NCBI GenBank assembly: GCA_947579665.1
Contig: CANPUZ010000048.1
Location: 1,116,001 to 1,180,000, forward strand
DNA length: 64,000 nucleotides
Origin: Sympetrum striolatum
Taxonomy: Eukaryota; Arthropoda; Insecta; Odonata; Libellulidae
Direction: 5' to 3'
Below the pieces are notes generated by a model. It did not search any database, had not been told where the DNA came from, and saw only the letters and a program-made list of their open reading frames with translations. Below, piece by piece: positions 31,340-43,808 of this stretch (positions are counted from its first letter, which is position 1; each line of letters starts with the position of its first letter). A program made the position numbers and the translations under genes.

Positions 31340-32240
31340 GCAATATAGATAGCAAAAGTTGCTGTGATATCGAATTCAAAGTTAAAAACGCCACAGAAAA
31401 GTTTTTAAATGCGTAAAAAACTTAATTTAATTGCAAAAATTGGTTAAATCATTTTTCTAATCATTAAAAATCAATAAAGTTCTTCTTGATAGGAAAATTA
31501 TCGTATAAGTTAGTGACGAAATTTTGTTAAGCGTTCAATATCCAATTACGTTGATTAAAATTTGCGTCGCGATGAAAGAAAAATGACAATCTACTATCAT
31601 TCTTCAAAGATGTGCTCGAATAAATTAGAATTCGGGCACTGCTTATTGATTATTATACAAGAAAATGAGAAACTCATACAGAGTGGAGCTATTTTCATTC
31701 GCTCAGCAAAACAATTGTAAGAATTTATACGGATTAATACGGAAACGCGTGGGCATTAAATTAATATCAATAACATGAAAGGGAGCCTTTGGACACGTAG
31801 AGTAGGGGAAGGAGTCTCCGTGATTGTGGGAGAAATGAAGATGGATGTTTCGGAAGAATCCAAACTTCCGATTTCATCGAATCGTATCTTCAAATGAGGG
31901 CCTCAATGGAATTATTTATTTATTGTTGAATATGATACAAGTAGAATGACTTATTTAACTATTTCTCACAGCGATAAATACTCCGCCTCCTATTCGGCTG
32001 TCTCGGTCCTTACGATACACTGTGAAATTCGGAGGAAAAATCTCACTGGTCGCCATTTATTCGCAAAGCCAATTTTCGTTTCCTAAAATTATGCCGTCGC
32101 ATATCTTCCTATTGAAGTCAAAGATTCCGCTCGCTTATTACGAATGCTTCATCAGTGCACTACGACTAGCTTTATCTCTTCGTGACTTTCGCTCTTGGGA
32201 TGACGGTGAGAATCCGAAATTTGAACATTGAAACTACGGA
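31340..32240. other. No gene recognised
   Basis: A+T-rich sequence with short frames only. Confidence 0.4.
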
Positions 32241-32242
32241 TC

Positions 32243-32563
32243 CCAACAATGGGCTTTACTTTGTAATACAAGCTAGGGATATTGTTGTTGACTTCGCCTA
32301 GTAACGAGGGGGATTCCTTCTTATCTTCAAGAGAGTGCCGGAGGGATACCAATTAGGAAAACGTTTTGATAGTTCGAATAATTGAACGCATTAATTACAA
32401 CAATTTGAGTTACGATCAGGTGTTGACTCGTCCGTTCGAAAACAGAGAATCTTCGACTTACTTTGTTAAAAATCTCACTAAGAATGTTGCCATTATGTTT
32501 GCTCAGGAAATATTTTGTAGTAAACAGCTAATAAATAAGGAAATTTTTAAATAGTTATCGATA
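32243..32563 (+). repeat. Direct repeat, left copy
   Basis: Shares CCAACAATGG, GGGATATTGTTGT, AAGAGAGTGCC and TTCGACTTACT-like blocks, in order, with 33410-33730. The copies are clearly diverged. Between them lie two tRNA-like sequences. No TG/CA ends or target duplications were found, so LTR identity is not supported. Confidence 0.6.
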
Positions 32564-32889
32564 AAAAATGTTACATGTGACTTTTATCAAACTTGAAACT
32601 ACCTCGCTCTAACGTTTCGTAATTTCCCGCAAAGACTCTTTGAATTTTAATTTTTCCTCACAAATTTATCTGTAACCACAAGAATCGAAAACTAAAACTA
32701 CCTGGGATGCCGTAATCTGTCAAAGATCTAAAACTAAAATAATCGCATTTACCTCATAGGTCATATGCTCCGCAGCCCGAGCAGTATGGTGTTCGCCAAA
32801 ACGATCAAGTGGTGCTCAACATGATTATAATTGCAATGATAGGCCAGGTAGATAGGAGCACTCGAGGGCTTTTAATACCAATATGTGGA

Positions 32890-32965
32890 GAGGCTCCGGA
32901 TAGGCATTTGGACAGCGCGTTCGACTTGGATGAAAGCGGTCCCGGGCTCGATTCCCGGTGGGACA
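32890..32965 (+). repeat. tRNA-like SINE head
   Basis: GGACAGCGCGTTCG (32910-32923) is shared with 184-197. A B-box-like GGCTCGATTCC lies at 32945-32955 inside CCCGGGCTCGATTCCCGG. No complete cloverleaf can be drawn. Confidence 0.5.
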
Positions 32966-33118
32966 CTACGTGCATTTTGACCTCCGCTGTCGAATCACTT
33001 ATAAAATACTGCTCCACATAAAAGCGAGTTATACTGAACGGTGAGTTATCCATGTGATCTGCGTGATTGTGATTTCCTTCAATTTCTGATGCTATGAATG
33101 TAAATGTGAGAATGTGAT

Positions 33119-33180
33119 GTCGCGGTAGCTTAACCGAATAAAGCAAGTGGAAGATCAGGGTTCGAGTCCTGGCTGCGGCA
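33119..33180 (+). repeat. tRNA-like sequence lacking an anticodon arm
   Basis: GTCGCGG (33119-33125) pairs in all seven positions, with two G-U pairs, with CTGCGGC before the final A. A D-arm-like GCTT/AAGC hairpin and a B box GGTTCGAGTCC are present. The space between D arm and T arm is too short for an anticodon arm. It is best read as a SINE head or tRNA remnant. Confidence 0.55.
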
Positions 33181-33409
33181 GACTTCTTCATTTCTTCTCA
33201 TGTTCTAGCGCGTAAATTACGAAGTGCTTGTCATTAATATTTCGGGTATTACACAAATGATATGATTGAGTCATCTGACAGCTAGTCGTTAATGCATTTC
33301 GATTTAATATTAAGCCAAAAGCGATGTTATGAGATGGCGATGCTACACCAAGTTAAGCTGAACAGCTGAGAATACTAATAACTATGGGTTGGGAAACCCC
33401 GCGGCTGCC

Positions 33410-33730
33410 AACAATGGCTCATACTTTGTAATAGTCGCGAGGGATATTGTTGTCGACTTCCCCTATTAACGAATGGGAAGTGGTATTTCTTCTCACCGCC
33501 ATAAGAGTGCCAAAGCAATGCAAATAAGAAAAAGTTTTTGTAGTTTAACTCATGAGTATCACCAAATATAAGTTACAATGAGGTAATGACTCGTTCGTTA
33601 AAATTGAATATCCCCGACTTACTATATTAAGAATTTAATTTTAAGTACGTTTCCATTCAGATAGCTCAACAAAATGTTTACACTAAGCAACTAATAAATT
33701 AGGAAAGTTTTAAAAGTAGACAATAGAATT
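33410..33730 (+). repeat. Direct repeat, right copy
   Basis: Diverged partner of 32243-32563, about 1.17 kb downstream in the same orientation. Confidence 0.6.
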
Positions 33731-34920
33731 TTTTTAACTGGCCTCGAAATTTTGATCGCATTCATGACGTCACAGTTTACAAATTTGGAGCTTAATTTAG
33801 ACTGAATCGAAGCAGATGTCACAACATATGTTTCGGCGTCGCTTGAAGCAGCCACTCAGCTGTTTTGACCTGAATGTCGAGTTCTTTTAAAAAAGTACGA
33901 AAAGCATTAAAACTAAAAGGAATGCAAAACGGACACCCTCTAAGTGGGGTTATTCTGGTAGCCCAAGAGGATCCCTTCCGATTATCACCACTCTTTGGGA
34001 CACCCTTTTTAGCTCATTTACAGCTTCACCATAAAATATTCATTGAATTTGTATCCGAGCAATGACTGGGACGTCGACAAGACACGATTGACGATGAAAC
34101 CAAAAGACAAGATGGACGAAATACTGGAGAGATGATCGTTTACCGAAAGAAAGATATTTTAACTTAATATCCCTCACCATACGACCTGCATCAATGCACC
34201 ATAGTGTGGTTTAATTAGTTTCGTATAATAATTATAACTATCTCATCTATAATGGATAATTAAAAGTCAGAGATTGGTATTTTAAGAACATATTCTTAAG
34301 GTGAGAAGACTAAAAACAGTTCTCCGTAAATCGAAACTTTGATGAGTTATCAATCCGTTGTTACTTAGCATTGAAGAATTAATTATAAAATACACTATGA
34401 ATTATTTAGTGATCTTAGTTTTTCTAGAAACAATACAGAAATAAAAGAATAATAGCAAATTTATTTATTTTTGTGTTTTTCACACTAAACGAATGACAGA
34501 CATGTCAACGGGTCTATAAGACGATACGCAACCGTAGGACCAAACGAGGAGATCCAGATTTATTAATTCAATCCTTCATCACTAGGCATACTGTAAGAAT
34601 TGAATCTGCAATAAGATATAGCTATTGGAATTGGGCGGTATTTTAACGTTTACATTGAAATAAACGATGCGATGCAACGAACAGATTTCTTAAAGATGGT
34701 GTCCAAGTTAGACAAAAAGAGGTTTTCTGTAAATCTCAACTCCAATAATTGATTTTTCAGTCGCTATGCTAATTTCAAAAAGAGTTCGACTTTCAAGGTA
34801 ATTTGTACTCTATGTTTAAGTATTTATTATCTTCACATTCTACCGATGACAGACATATTAAAAGAATGATTACGAACGACGAACTTATTTGCAATCTAAA
34901 TGCCCACTTCTAATAGACGA
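33731..34920. other. No gene recognised
   Basis: A+T-rich sequence. The frame at 33874-34065 has no motif. Confidence 0.4.
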
Positions 34921-34929
34921 GGACAAAAT

Positions 34930-34978
34930 CCCCCTCCCCTACCTCTCCTTCCCCTCCCTCCTTCCCCCTCCACCCACC
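34930..34978 (-). other. Polypyrimidine tract with G-quadruplex potential on the minus strand
   Basis: The plus strand is almost purely C and T here. On the minus strand the run contains GGGTGGAGGGGGAAGG followed by AGGGAGGGG, which fits four G-tracts separated by loops of at most seven bases. Confidence 0.6.
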
Positions 34979-35223
34979 AAAGCCATCGCCAAGCTGTTCT
35001 TACGGGGATAAATCCAGGGATTCGACAATCCCATACCTCTGCACAGGTCGACAACTGCCTCAAAATCGGAAAAAAGGTCTGTTTTAATTGTCAAAATCAT
35101 CGATATTCCGACGTTGTAATGAGATTCGAATACACAAATAAGAAACTCTGTTTGATTATCTTTCTATCGGTGCTTGTCTCGATTTCCTAAGGCCATTAAT
35201 TCTAATTTTAAAGTGCGATATAA

Positions 35224-35676
35224 CTAGATGCTGCAAACACCAAAATGTACAGAACCTGTACATTTTGCGAGAACGTAATAAACACTTAAACGCTGTCTCT
35301 TTTGAGTGTCATTCCTAAGAAGGGAGCTTCTGATAGCCTCTGCTGCAGGTTCCAGTGTAGAATTACGACAGAAGGCTTTTCGATGCTCTCTTATGGAGAA
35401 GCTACGAATCTCTCTGAAGCGTGGCTCTTCCCCGTATTGAAATGCATGACCTGAGAAGGAGGCTATTCTTGCAAGAGATTCGCCGGTTGAGTGGTTATAT
35501 ATCGGATTACAATTTCCGAGTGCGTTGTCTGATGATTCGAAAGGGCGGAGGAGGTAACCATGACGACGGAGGGAACAACATCGATAGGAGAAACAAAGGA
35601 GGAGCGACGGGTGAAGCGAATGAGAAACACTTGAACTCTGAGTTACGTCATTGAAAGGAAGTTTGTTGGAAAACAA
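35224..35676 (-). CDS. Unrecognised 150-residue open frame
   Basis: This frame lies in sequence somewhat richer in G+C than its surroundings. It encodes no motif I recognise. The opposite strand is also open over part of it (35421-35654), so chance is a real possibility. There are no splice signals or neighbouring exons to support a gene. It may be a relic of a mobile element. Confidence 0.2.
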   Translation of the reverse strand: MFSNKLPFNDVTQSSSVSHSLHPSLLLCFSYRCCSLRRHGYLLRPFESSDNALGNCNPIYNHSTGESLARIASFSGHAFQYGEEPRFREIRSFSIREHRKAFCRNSTLEPAAEAIRSSLLRNDTQKRQRLSVYYVLAKCTGSVHFGVCSI

Positions 35677-35699
35677 AAGAACAACGATAGTGGAGATTT

Positions 35700-36460
35700 A
35701 AAGCCCGAGTAATTGGGTGGGAGGAGAAGTGTTGAAGGGAAGGCGGTGGCCCTTTAAAGTAAACAAAAGAGTAACGATATTTTAAACTCGATCGAAACAG
35801 ATGAAGTATGAATATGTTTGCGTTTTCTCTGACGACGTGCATTTAAAGAGAGCGTGGAAAACAGAAGAATAACGATGAAATGATCGAAATGGAAAACAAA
35901 TAAATCGAGAAAAGTTCTTACTGTCGTAGATATGACATTGAAGAAGGTACTTATAGACGAAATATATAAAATTAGTCGTATTAGTTTATAATAAAATAAA
36001 AAATGCGGATGTAAATAAATTAAATATTAGTCACTTATTTAAAAAAATGTTTATGATATAATTATAATGTAAATATATATTTACACATAGATAAATAATA
36101 AATAAATATACGATGTTAAATCACAATATGCTATAAATAAATTTTTATTTATTATAATGAGCGAATAAATTTTCACAGAGTGAATTAATCATAATATAAT
36201 TTTTAAATAGAGTTCTTATTGAGTTATTTAAGTGAAGGAAATATAGGATTAATAGTGAAAATGTGAGGAATAAAATACACAAGAAAAAACAGAGGAGCTT
36301 TATTAATAAGTCTATGTGCCGGATGAAGGGAAACCGATAATTGCCGTATTCATGGAATAAATAAATATTTGCTTCGATCGATTTTCAACATTTACGCGCT
36401 TAAATTGCAAAATTAAATTTAATGAGGATACAAAAATATCGGAGATGTAATACTGCATTG
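35700..36460. other. No gene recognised, very A+T-rich
   Basis: 36000-36140 is almost entirely A and T, with short repeated AAATA/TAAATA strings. Confidence 0.45.
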
Positions 36461-36464
36461 TGAG

Positions 36465-36712
36465 CAGGAACGGATCTAGAGAAAAATTTCGGGGGGGGTC
36501 CGATCAAAAAATGTAAAAATAAAAAACATTTCGGCTTTCACAAAACGTGACGTTAGAATTGTGTTAGACAAATTCGAATATTTTCGCTAGTGATTGCTTA
36601 TTAAATTGTTTGTTTATTTGCGTTATTTGAGTTTCATTTTCGAAAAATAGGCAGAAGTGATATTTCGGGGGGGGTCCGGACCCCCAGGACCACCCCCCTG
36701 GATCCGTCCCTG
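36465..36712. mobile_element. hAT-type MITE (248 bp), second copy of the inner MITE
   Basis: The ends CAGGAACGGATCTAG and, reversed, CAGGGACGGATCCAG are the same as those of 9443-9681 in opposite orientation. A perfect 8-bp duplication ATTGTGAG flanks it at 36457-36464 and 36713-36720. The interior shares TTTCACAAAACGTGACGTTA-type sequence with the other copy. Confidence 0.95.
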
Positions 36713-36720
36713 ATTGTGAG

Positions 36721-37099
36721 GAATTTCAGAATATTTTTTGTTGTGCCCCAAATAACTGAATAAGATTATTACAAGATGAGTATCGTTGAGGTAATTGTAC
36801 TGAATTAAGAGAACGCGAAACTGGAATTGAAAGCAAAGAGATGAAAATTTCAAAAGAATGACTTCAGTGAGATCAATTGGAATGCTGTGAGAAAGAGTGG
36901 AATTCGAAGAAATAAATAAATTGGAAAGATCGGTTGAAATAACTTTAAAATGGTTTACATCAATGTGATTGAGTGAACATACGCAAAGAAGGGAGATTAA
37001 GGTTTCCGTCTTACGGTAAATGCCAAGGTTTTCAAAATAAGGAACACAAAAGAAATTAATTGCACGTTGGTCCTGAAATACAGGCAATTCAAGATGCAC
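36721..37099 (-). CDS. Unrecognised open frame next to the MITE
   Basis: About 126 codons are open on the minus strand, from MHLELPVFQDQ to the MITE border, and the frame continues by chance into the MITE. No domain is recognised. The MITE sits at its 3' end. Coding use is not obviously gene-like, and the length is not extreme. It could be part of a degraded element. Confidence 0.2.
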
Positions 37100-40000
37100 T
37101 CGTGTGAAAGTCGGTTGCGCAAGTCACATTTAAGAGTTTTTCTCGGAATTAATTCGCAGTAATTATCTTTGGGAGGGTAATGCTCTTAAATCATAACATT
37201 TCGTTCAAGCCCAACAGTAGCAATTAACGAAGAGAATACTTACAGATTATTCTAGAGGAATTTCTTTGGCCTTGGACAGCTTCAGCGAATAAAACAAACC
37301 TCACAAAGAGAACAAAAAAATTGCATGATAACAATGAAACAGCGAGATGCGTGATCGTAAGCAAAGAACATCATCATCCCCTCGAACATTAGCTACCAAG
37401 CGCTAGGTGAGGGATCAACTAGAAGGCAGTTTTCTCTTGCACCGAGCCACAATCAAATGAGTGGCAGTAAGGAAAGCACTCTATGAGAGTCTCTTAGTAT
37501 TAAATAGGATGAAACCTTTATGGAGCATTAAAATTATCTATTTATTTCTTTCATGTTATCTCAGCCAGCAGAAATACTGAGACAAAAGTAAATAATACAT
37601 ACATTTTCCTCTATTCAGTACCATAAGACCAATGAAAAATATTTTATTTGCCAAGTTAACAAGAACTATTTTGGGGCTCAATCTGTGAATTCTCATATTT
37701 CTCTGTTGTAAAATACTAAGAATTAACGAATACACAGTGGTATATGTCAGTTGCTCAGCATGACAGCTATCTAGAAAACACCTTGTGGATAATTGAGCTC
37801 ATATACCTGCATGATAAAGAACTATTTAAAATGGTAAAATAAATTTGGTTTCATTATTACCATTATGAAATTATATCTAAAATCTGGGCACTTTATTTCA
37901 AAATCAGGGTGCATAAGTGCAATCATGAAATGCATTTCCCAGAATACTTCCAAATTATGGTGCATTATACTTCACAATGTTCTTTTATTCTTGGAAACAT
38001 GGGATGTCATATGCCCTGCACAGTATGTTGATGGAATGAAAAATATTGTGATAGCTCATTAAAACTCATCGTAAAGTATTAATTATGAGCGAAATGTTGC
38101 TTGTATACTTGTCTCAATCCTCTTCCTTTTCATCTTTCTTATGGTGCATATTTTCTTGAAATTTCATCTATTTCATTTTTATCACAATTTTTCAACTAAA
38201 GATAAAATTTTGGTTCTTAAATATGAATTTGAAAACCAAAGTCATTACTAAGTGAATCACTTCCTGCCAAAATAATTCTTACCGTGAATGACAGCTCAAA
38301 AATTATTGGACTTTTTACTATCATTTACTGTCAGCAAGATGATCTAAGGATGTGGATATTGTAAAATGTCAACAGGGAATCATAAATTATCTAAAATAAA
38401 AACCATGATGGTATCATATTTTCTCTTATTCAGCAAATGTGTGATTGGCATTCAGAAATAATATCATATTTGATTTTTTTTCCTGGATTCAATCTCTTCT
38501 GTCGTTACTATTCCTACCTCTGAAAATAAACACAAGGAACAGATGATGCTGATGTCTTTCTTGTATAAGTTTGGCCAAATTGGGGTAAATAAATTCATGC
38601 TCATTCCACCACTGTAGAGGATCTTTTTTCCTAGGGAGGATATCATCATCTACATATCTCAGGACCTCTAAGCCAAAGCCTACGTTGTTACCCAAGATAT
38701 TTTTTGGTTACAGCTACTCGTCTTTAACCAAGTTCGTCGTTAACTAAAGCCGTCATTAACCAAGTTATCACTGTATTAGCTTACATTATTTTTCCTTGGT
38801 ATTTAGTTATTTTCCTCGATAGATGTTAATGCATATAAAAAATGGATAGTATTATCTTCAATAAATAAGTGCGTGTAGCAAACATGCTTTGATAATGGCT
38901 ACATAATTGTTTATAGATGTCCTGTATGTAAGACTATGAAAAGGGTATTTTTAAAGATATTTATTTAAAATTGCATTATTATTATTAGTTTAATATTATT
39001 ATATATTAAACCATTTGCTTGAAGTGTGCATTTTACTATGTCTCCGGAAATAACACACTTTTCATTATGGATTTAGTATTATCTGATCATAGTGCTGGAT
39101 CAACCTCTTTGCCCAATTCTTTCACATTCTTCATCTGAATTCTTCCATTGAAAGCAAAGATTGGAATGGTGAACAGATTTGAAACTGTGCTCTCCAGAAA
39201 ATTTCAATAACAGCATCAGGGAAGAATTTTGGACAATGATTCTTAAAAAAGCACTGTAGATATTTATATTAATTTTATAATAAACTTTCTAGATAGGTGA
39301 ATCAAGCTCTTCCCTTTCTTCCCTGTAAGATGCTACAAAAATGTTTCATAACCAACAAGAAAATTCAAGAAATAATTATATAAAGTAAGATAAAAAGATT
39401 TACATTATGAAATAAAAGAAGAGATATGTGTTTTATGATGAAAGGTTATTTGGTTCTTAAATAAAAGTCCAAAGGCACGATTTGGATATTAAAGATTGTA
39501 TTGGATAAAGAACTTACATACTGCGATACAAGCATTCGAACATGTGACAACAACAGCCGGAAGTTGAGAGTAAGACAAAAAAGAAACGGTTACTCACATA
39601 CCACCAACATAATAAGCTTACACTTACACATTACCAACAGTAGAGAAATGTAAGTTGTTCTTCTAACACCTAATAGTTTGAGAAGTTTTGCTCAATATTT
39701 ATCCTATATTGGCCAAAAACCTGAAATTTCACCTTTTTTTGACATTTTTTGAGTTAACTGCTAGTTAGGAAGCTAAGGATCAACATAAATGCAATCATTT
39801 CAGGGGGAATACTTGCTTTTAAAGCCTTAATTGAAATTTAGATTTAAAGTGTTTTAATCATTTTTTACAATATAAAAATTACAAATCCTTCTCAGAATTT
39901 CATTGATTAAAACACCTCAGGATGATTTAAACAACTTTTTCTAGTAGAACTCATACTTTTCTTTGGAACAGCTCAAATACAGTAATCTAAAACACTTGAT

Positions 40001-40305
40001 AGGTTATTGGTATAACAACTCTTTCCCAAACAGAAATATCATACGTGGCCCACTTTGATCTAACATCCCATTGCGCCTTATATTTAACATTTAAAAGGGA
40101 ACATTAAAAAGTTTAAATAGTTTGGCATCCTATGTAAGCTTACACTCTGGCGTAAGATCTGTATGTACTTAATCCACAATGTATTGTAAATATTTGATAC
40201 ATTGAAACCAGGTTATTTTGCTTTTTAAATTCAGATTTTAACGATTTATTTAAGGAATGACATGTGTATATATTTGGGAGAATAGCATACCTTTATAAAA
40301 ACATG
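37100..40305. other. No gene recognised, A+T-rich
   Basis: About 3.2 kb without a credible coding frame. A short internal repeat of AACCAAGTT/AACTAAAGC-type units occurs near 38715-38770. Confidence 0.4.
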
Positions 40306-40313
40306 GTTTTAGG

Positions 40314-41769
40314 CAGGGCCGGCCTTATAGGCTGGCAAATAAAGCGGTCGCCTAGGGCGTCCAAATTATTTCATTACAAGATTAATATTATTAGTTGACT
40401 CTCAAATAACTCACAAAAATATAAGATAGAAAGAATCATCATAAAATAAAATAATAAAAATAATGATAATATAAGAATATTAAATAAGTCTATTTATGGC
40501 TGGAAACTGTTTCATTAAAGCTTCTCAAAACTGAAACTGATTAAGACATATTTGCGATGGCGCAAGATAGATTTGTTAATCTATCTGTGATTTCCACCGA
40601 AAACAGCGTTACCCTTAACTTATCCAAACTTGTTAACGATTTTGCTACCAAAAATTTCAAGTCAACATCATATCCAGAGGATCATCAAAAGTAGAAAAAG
40701 TATTGAAAATATTTATTAAATTCGCTTCAATTTCTCCGTCCGGCATCAAACCCAGGTCTTCCTGGTGATAATTAGTATGCAGAAACGCAAAGAATTACCG
40801 TCCCTAACTATTTGTGAAAACTCAAGCATAAATATTGGGTGAAACTGCCTCAAACGACGTCCTACTTTTCCCTTATATTCCTTATGAGAGACATATTATT
40901 GTGCTCTGGCATCGAACCCAGGTACAGTTCCGTCTTATCTATTTTTTTTCTTAAACCTATTCTTAGAATAGATCTTCCAGCCAAGCACAAACTTCCTATC
41001 ATTTCGATAAGTGCAACATAAAAATAATGAAAAACTACTCCCTTGTATTTTATAGGGCAGATATTTGCATCCTCCTAGCATCAAACCCTGGATTTTTTCC
41101 TAAAAGTCATATATGTTTTCGATAGATCATGACCATATATAAATGCTCCTTGAGTTTTAATTCTCTACCTATTCAGTATTTTTTTTTTTTAATTCCAGAA
41201 AATCTTAGCAAAACATTTAAATGGAAAAAATCAAGACTTTGAGGCTCTCTGGAATCGAACTCATGACACTAAGGTTCAAATTCGCAATTTTTCTCGTGTT
41301 TATATGTTTTGGCCAATACGTTGTAAAAATTTCAAGTCAATGACGCTTGGGGATTAGCCTGTGAATTAGTGTCCTATCTTTCTATCTATATATATATATA
41401 TACATAAATGAATCTGGAGAAGCATCTATATATAATAGATATGATGAGATAATCATTAATCAATATTTCTTTTGATCAGTATAAATTGTATCAAACTATA
41501 TTTATCAAAGAAATGAATAAATTGTTACCTTATCACAGTTGCTTAAAATATATACTGAATACTGTGACAATTTTATTATTTTATATTATAATAATAATTA
41601 TTTATTGATATTTCACTATAAAACATTTCATAGTTTAATTATTCAACCTATAAAAGCCTGTTGGGATATTTTGTCAGGTTTACACCATTATTGAATTTGC
41701 AATATTACAAACGGGAGGGCCACCAAATACGTTTTGCCTGGGGCCACAAATTGTCTAAATCCGGCCCTG
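40314..41769. mobile_element. Non-autonomous hAT-type element (about 1.46 kb)
   Basis: The ends are CAGGGCCGGCC and, reversed, CAGGGCCGGATT. The flanking 8-mers GTTTTAGG (40306-40313) and GTCTTAGG (41770-41777) match in seven of eight positions. No transposase frame is present. The interior contains a full T-arm module array (copy A), probably a later insertion. Confidence 0.82.
40655..41460 (-). repeat. T-arm module array (copy A)
   Basis: Four boxes on the minus strand lie near 40744, 40910, 41079 and 41253, spaced 166, 169 and 174 bp. The best is CCTGGGTTCGATGCCAG (40906-40922). The array ends in GCCTGTGAATTAGTGTCCTAT and an (AT)n run, a terminus shared in inverted orientation with the copy at 51.8 kb. 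Confidence 0.8.
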
Positions 41770-41779
41770 GTCTTAGGCA

Positions 41780-43605
41780 AAATTAATGGTATTAAAAATG
41801 TTTTTCGGGGTTAATATATACTCAAGAGTCTTATATAGGTACAATCTACATTTAATCCACTTTCTTTTACTTTCAAATTCCAAAATTATTGATTTTTTTA
41901 ATGTTGTGTGTGGGATTGTATTGCCTCAATGGTAGATCTTTCTAAAAACGTCATTTCTAACTAAATTAATGGTTTGGAAACTGTTTTTTTATGGCTAATG
42001 TTTAGTAAACACTATGATATAAGCTCTAGATACGTTAAATCTACTTCAATTTGCTTTTAAATTCCACAATTATTGATTAAGTTAAGGTTGTATGTATGAT
42101 ACTGTGTCCTCAATGGTAGACCTTCATAAAGCGTAATTGTATCATATAATCTTTCTAACAAGTTTTTCTTCTATTTTGTATTAAATAATCTAGACTAATA
42201 ATTTCAAAGGAATATTTTGGTTCTCGGCCAAGTTTGGTACTACTGGATTTATTAATTTTTCTCGTCTAAACTAGATGAGGCTCGGAACTGCCGATTTCTC
42301 CCTTTATACAACTACTGTTTAATTATAAAACAAAAATATTTGCATGAATACAAAGGTCATGAATTTGAAGTAAAAAATCTGATGTGGCCAACACATGACT
42401 TTCTCCATATTTATTGAAAACAGAAGCCTATGCCGGTAATATATAAATAACTCCAAAACAATGAGTGTTATAGGAAAATGTTTTATACAAAAGTTATAGT
42501 AAAGTACATTATCTATTATTTTTGTTATGAATTGTGTATTGTATTGCATTCTGACAGAGATATGTATGAAAAAGTGACAGACATGTTCGGGAAAAAAGTG
42601 AAAATGAACTCTATGGGCCCCAAAACATCTATTTCCGTCAAAATCTGGAGGTTGAATTGTTTTGCGAATACAATACTTTCTCTATACTACGTAAAGGGAG
42701 AAGGTAAAAATTCCTGAACGTACTCATGTAGTGTGAAATTCATACTTGTGTGCACAAATTGGCACTCTAATGCAATTTTTTGTCCTTAGGCATTCTTGGT
42801 TTGACTCCTGGAATACATTCATAATGAATGCACACAAGAGTGGATCGAAAAAACTTCACTTTTTCAAAATCCGTCAACGGCTAGTGCTATTGCAAGTTTG
42901 CTATTGGTGGTTCTTATAACATATAGAAAATTTCAACTCGATAAAACCTATAAGATATTAAACGTAATAAATAGGTGCAAAGCAACAAAGGAATGGACTA
43001 GAACGGAAAGAGGTACAGAAAAACTTGATTCTAAATTAATTTGCCTCCTATTCTGGCCACATTGGAGGCATCTCTGCCCCATGCAGAAGCATATATGAGG
43101 CATATTGAGGCTTAAGTGACAGCTTTAGTCGCAAATGACTTATCTTTATCCAAAAAATATTCGTTTGAACTGAACTAGAATTATTTTTGGCAATTTATAA
43201 GGTTTGATGCTGAAATTTCGAAAATTCAAGGTAAAAATTTTCACATCTGATAGTATTTGATTTGAAAAGAAAATTATATCAGTAATGTGGGTGTTCCACT
43301 TTTGCTGGGTGATACATTTCTATCAGAAGAAAAGGCAGAATGACCCACCCTACTGTCTAACCAACATTGGTAACATTTCTCTATATTTAGCTTATTTTGA
43401 AGAATTTTGAAAAATGAGAATCCATTTTCCTTGATTCGGATGAACTAAATATTTGATCTGAAGCAGCAGCAAAGCAATATAGGTACATTTTTGCTATTAA
43501 ATCACTTTGGAAACATTGAGAAACCATCAGGAAAAAATGCAAGATTATATTAATTTATATGAAGAAGGTGAGAATATTTAACAATTGCAATAACTGGTAC
43601 ATAAT
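41780..43605. other. No gene recognised
   Basis: Frames at 42478-42717 and 42898-43098 lack motifs. The sequence is A+T-rich. Confidence 0.4.
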
Positions 43606-43610
43606 ATTCT

Positions 43611-43616
43611 TTTATT
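43611..43616 (-). terminator. Polyadenylation signal of the ZAD zinc-finger gene
   Basis: AATAAA on the minus strand, about 195 bases past the stop codon, is the first canonical hexamer I found downstream. Confidence 0.55.
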
Positions 43617-43808
43617 ATAAGTGAAATTGATTGAATTTTATGCAATCAGATTCTTAGGAAACAGGATTTTTTCTCAACTTTAAATTTATACTACATTGCA
43701 AACATCCTCATCGGACTGTTCTCGCCAAACCATAAATTATGTCATTAAGGTACTCAGTATCTATCAGGAAAAATTAGATTAGGGACAAACATAGCCAGTT
43801 TAAGGATT

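Noticed and set aside
32243..33730. LTR retrotransposon with 320-bp LTRs
   Set aside because: No TG/CA ends, no matching target duplications, no primer site and no coding frame between the repeats.
35224..35676. Real 150-residue protein gene
   Set aside because: Kept only at low confidence: both strands are open over part of it and no motif, codon signal or splice context supports it.
37100..40305. Large protein-coding gene with long introns
   Set aside because: No exon-like interval with consistent frames and splice sites could be found.
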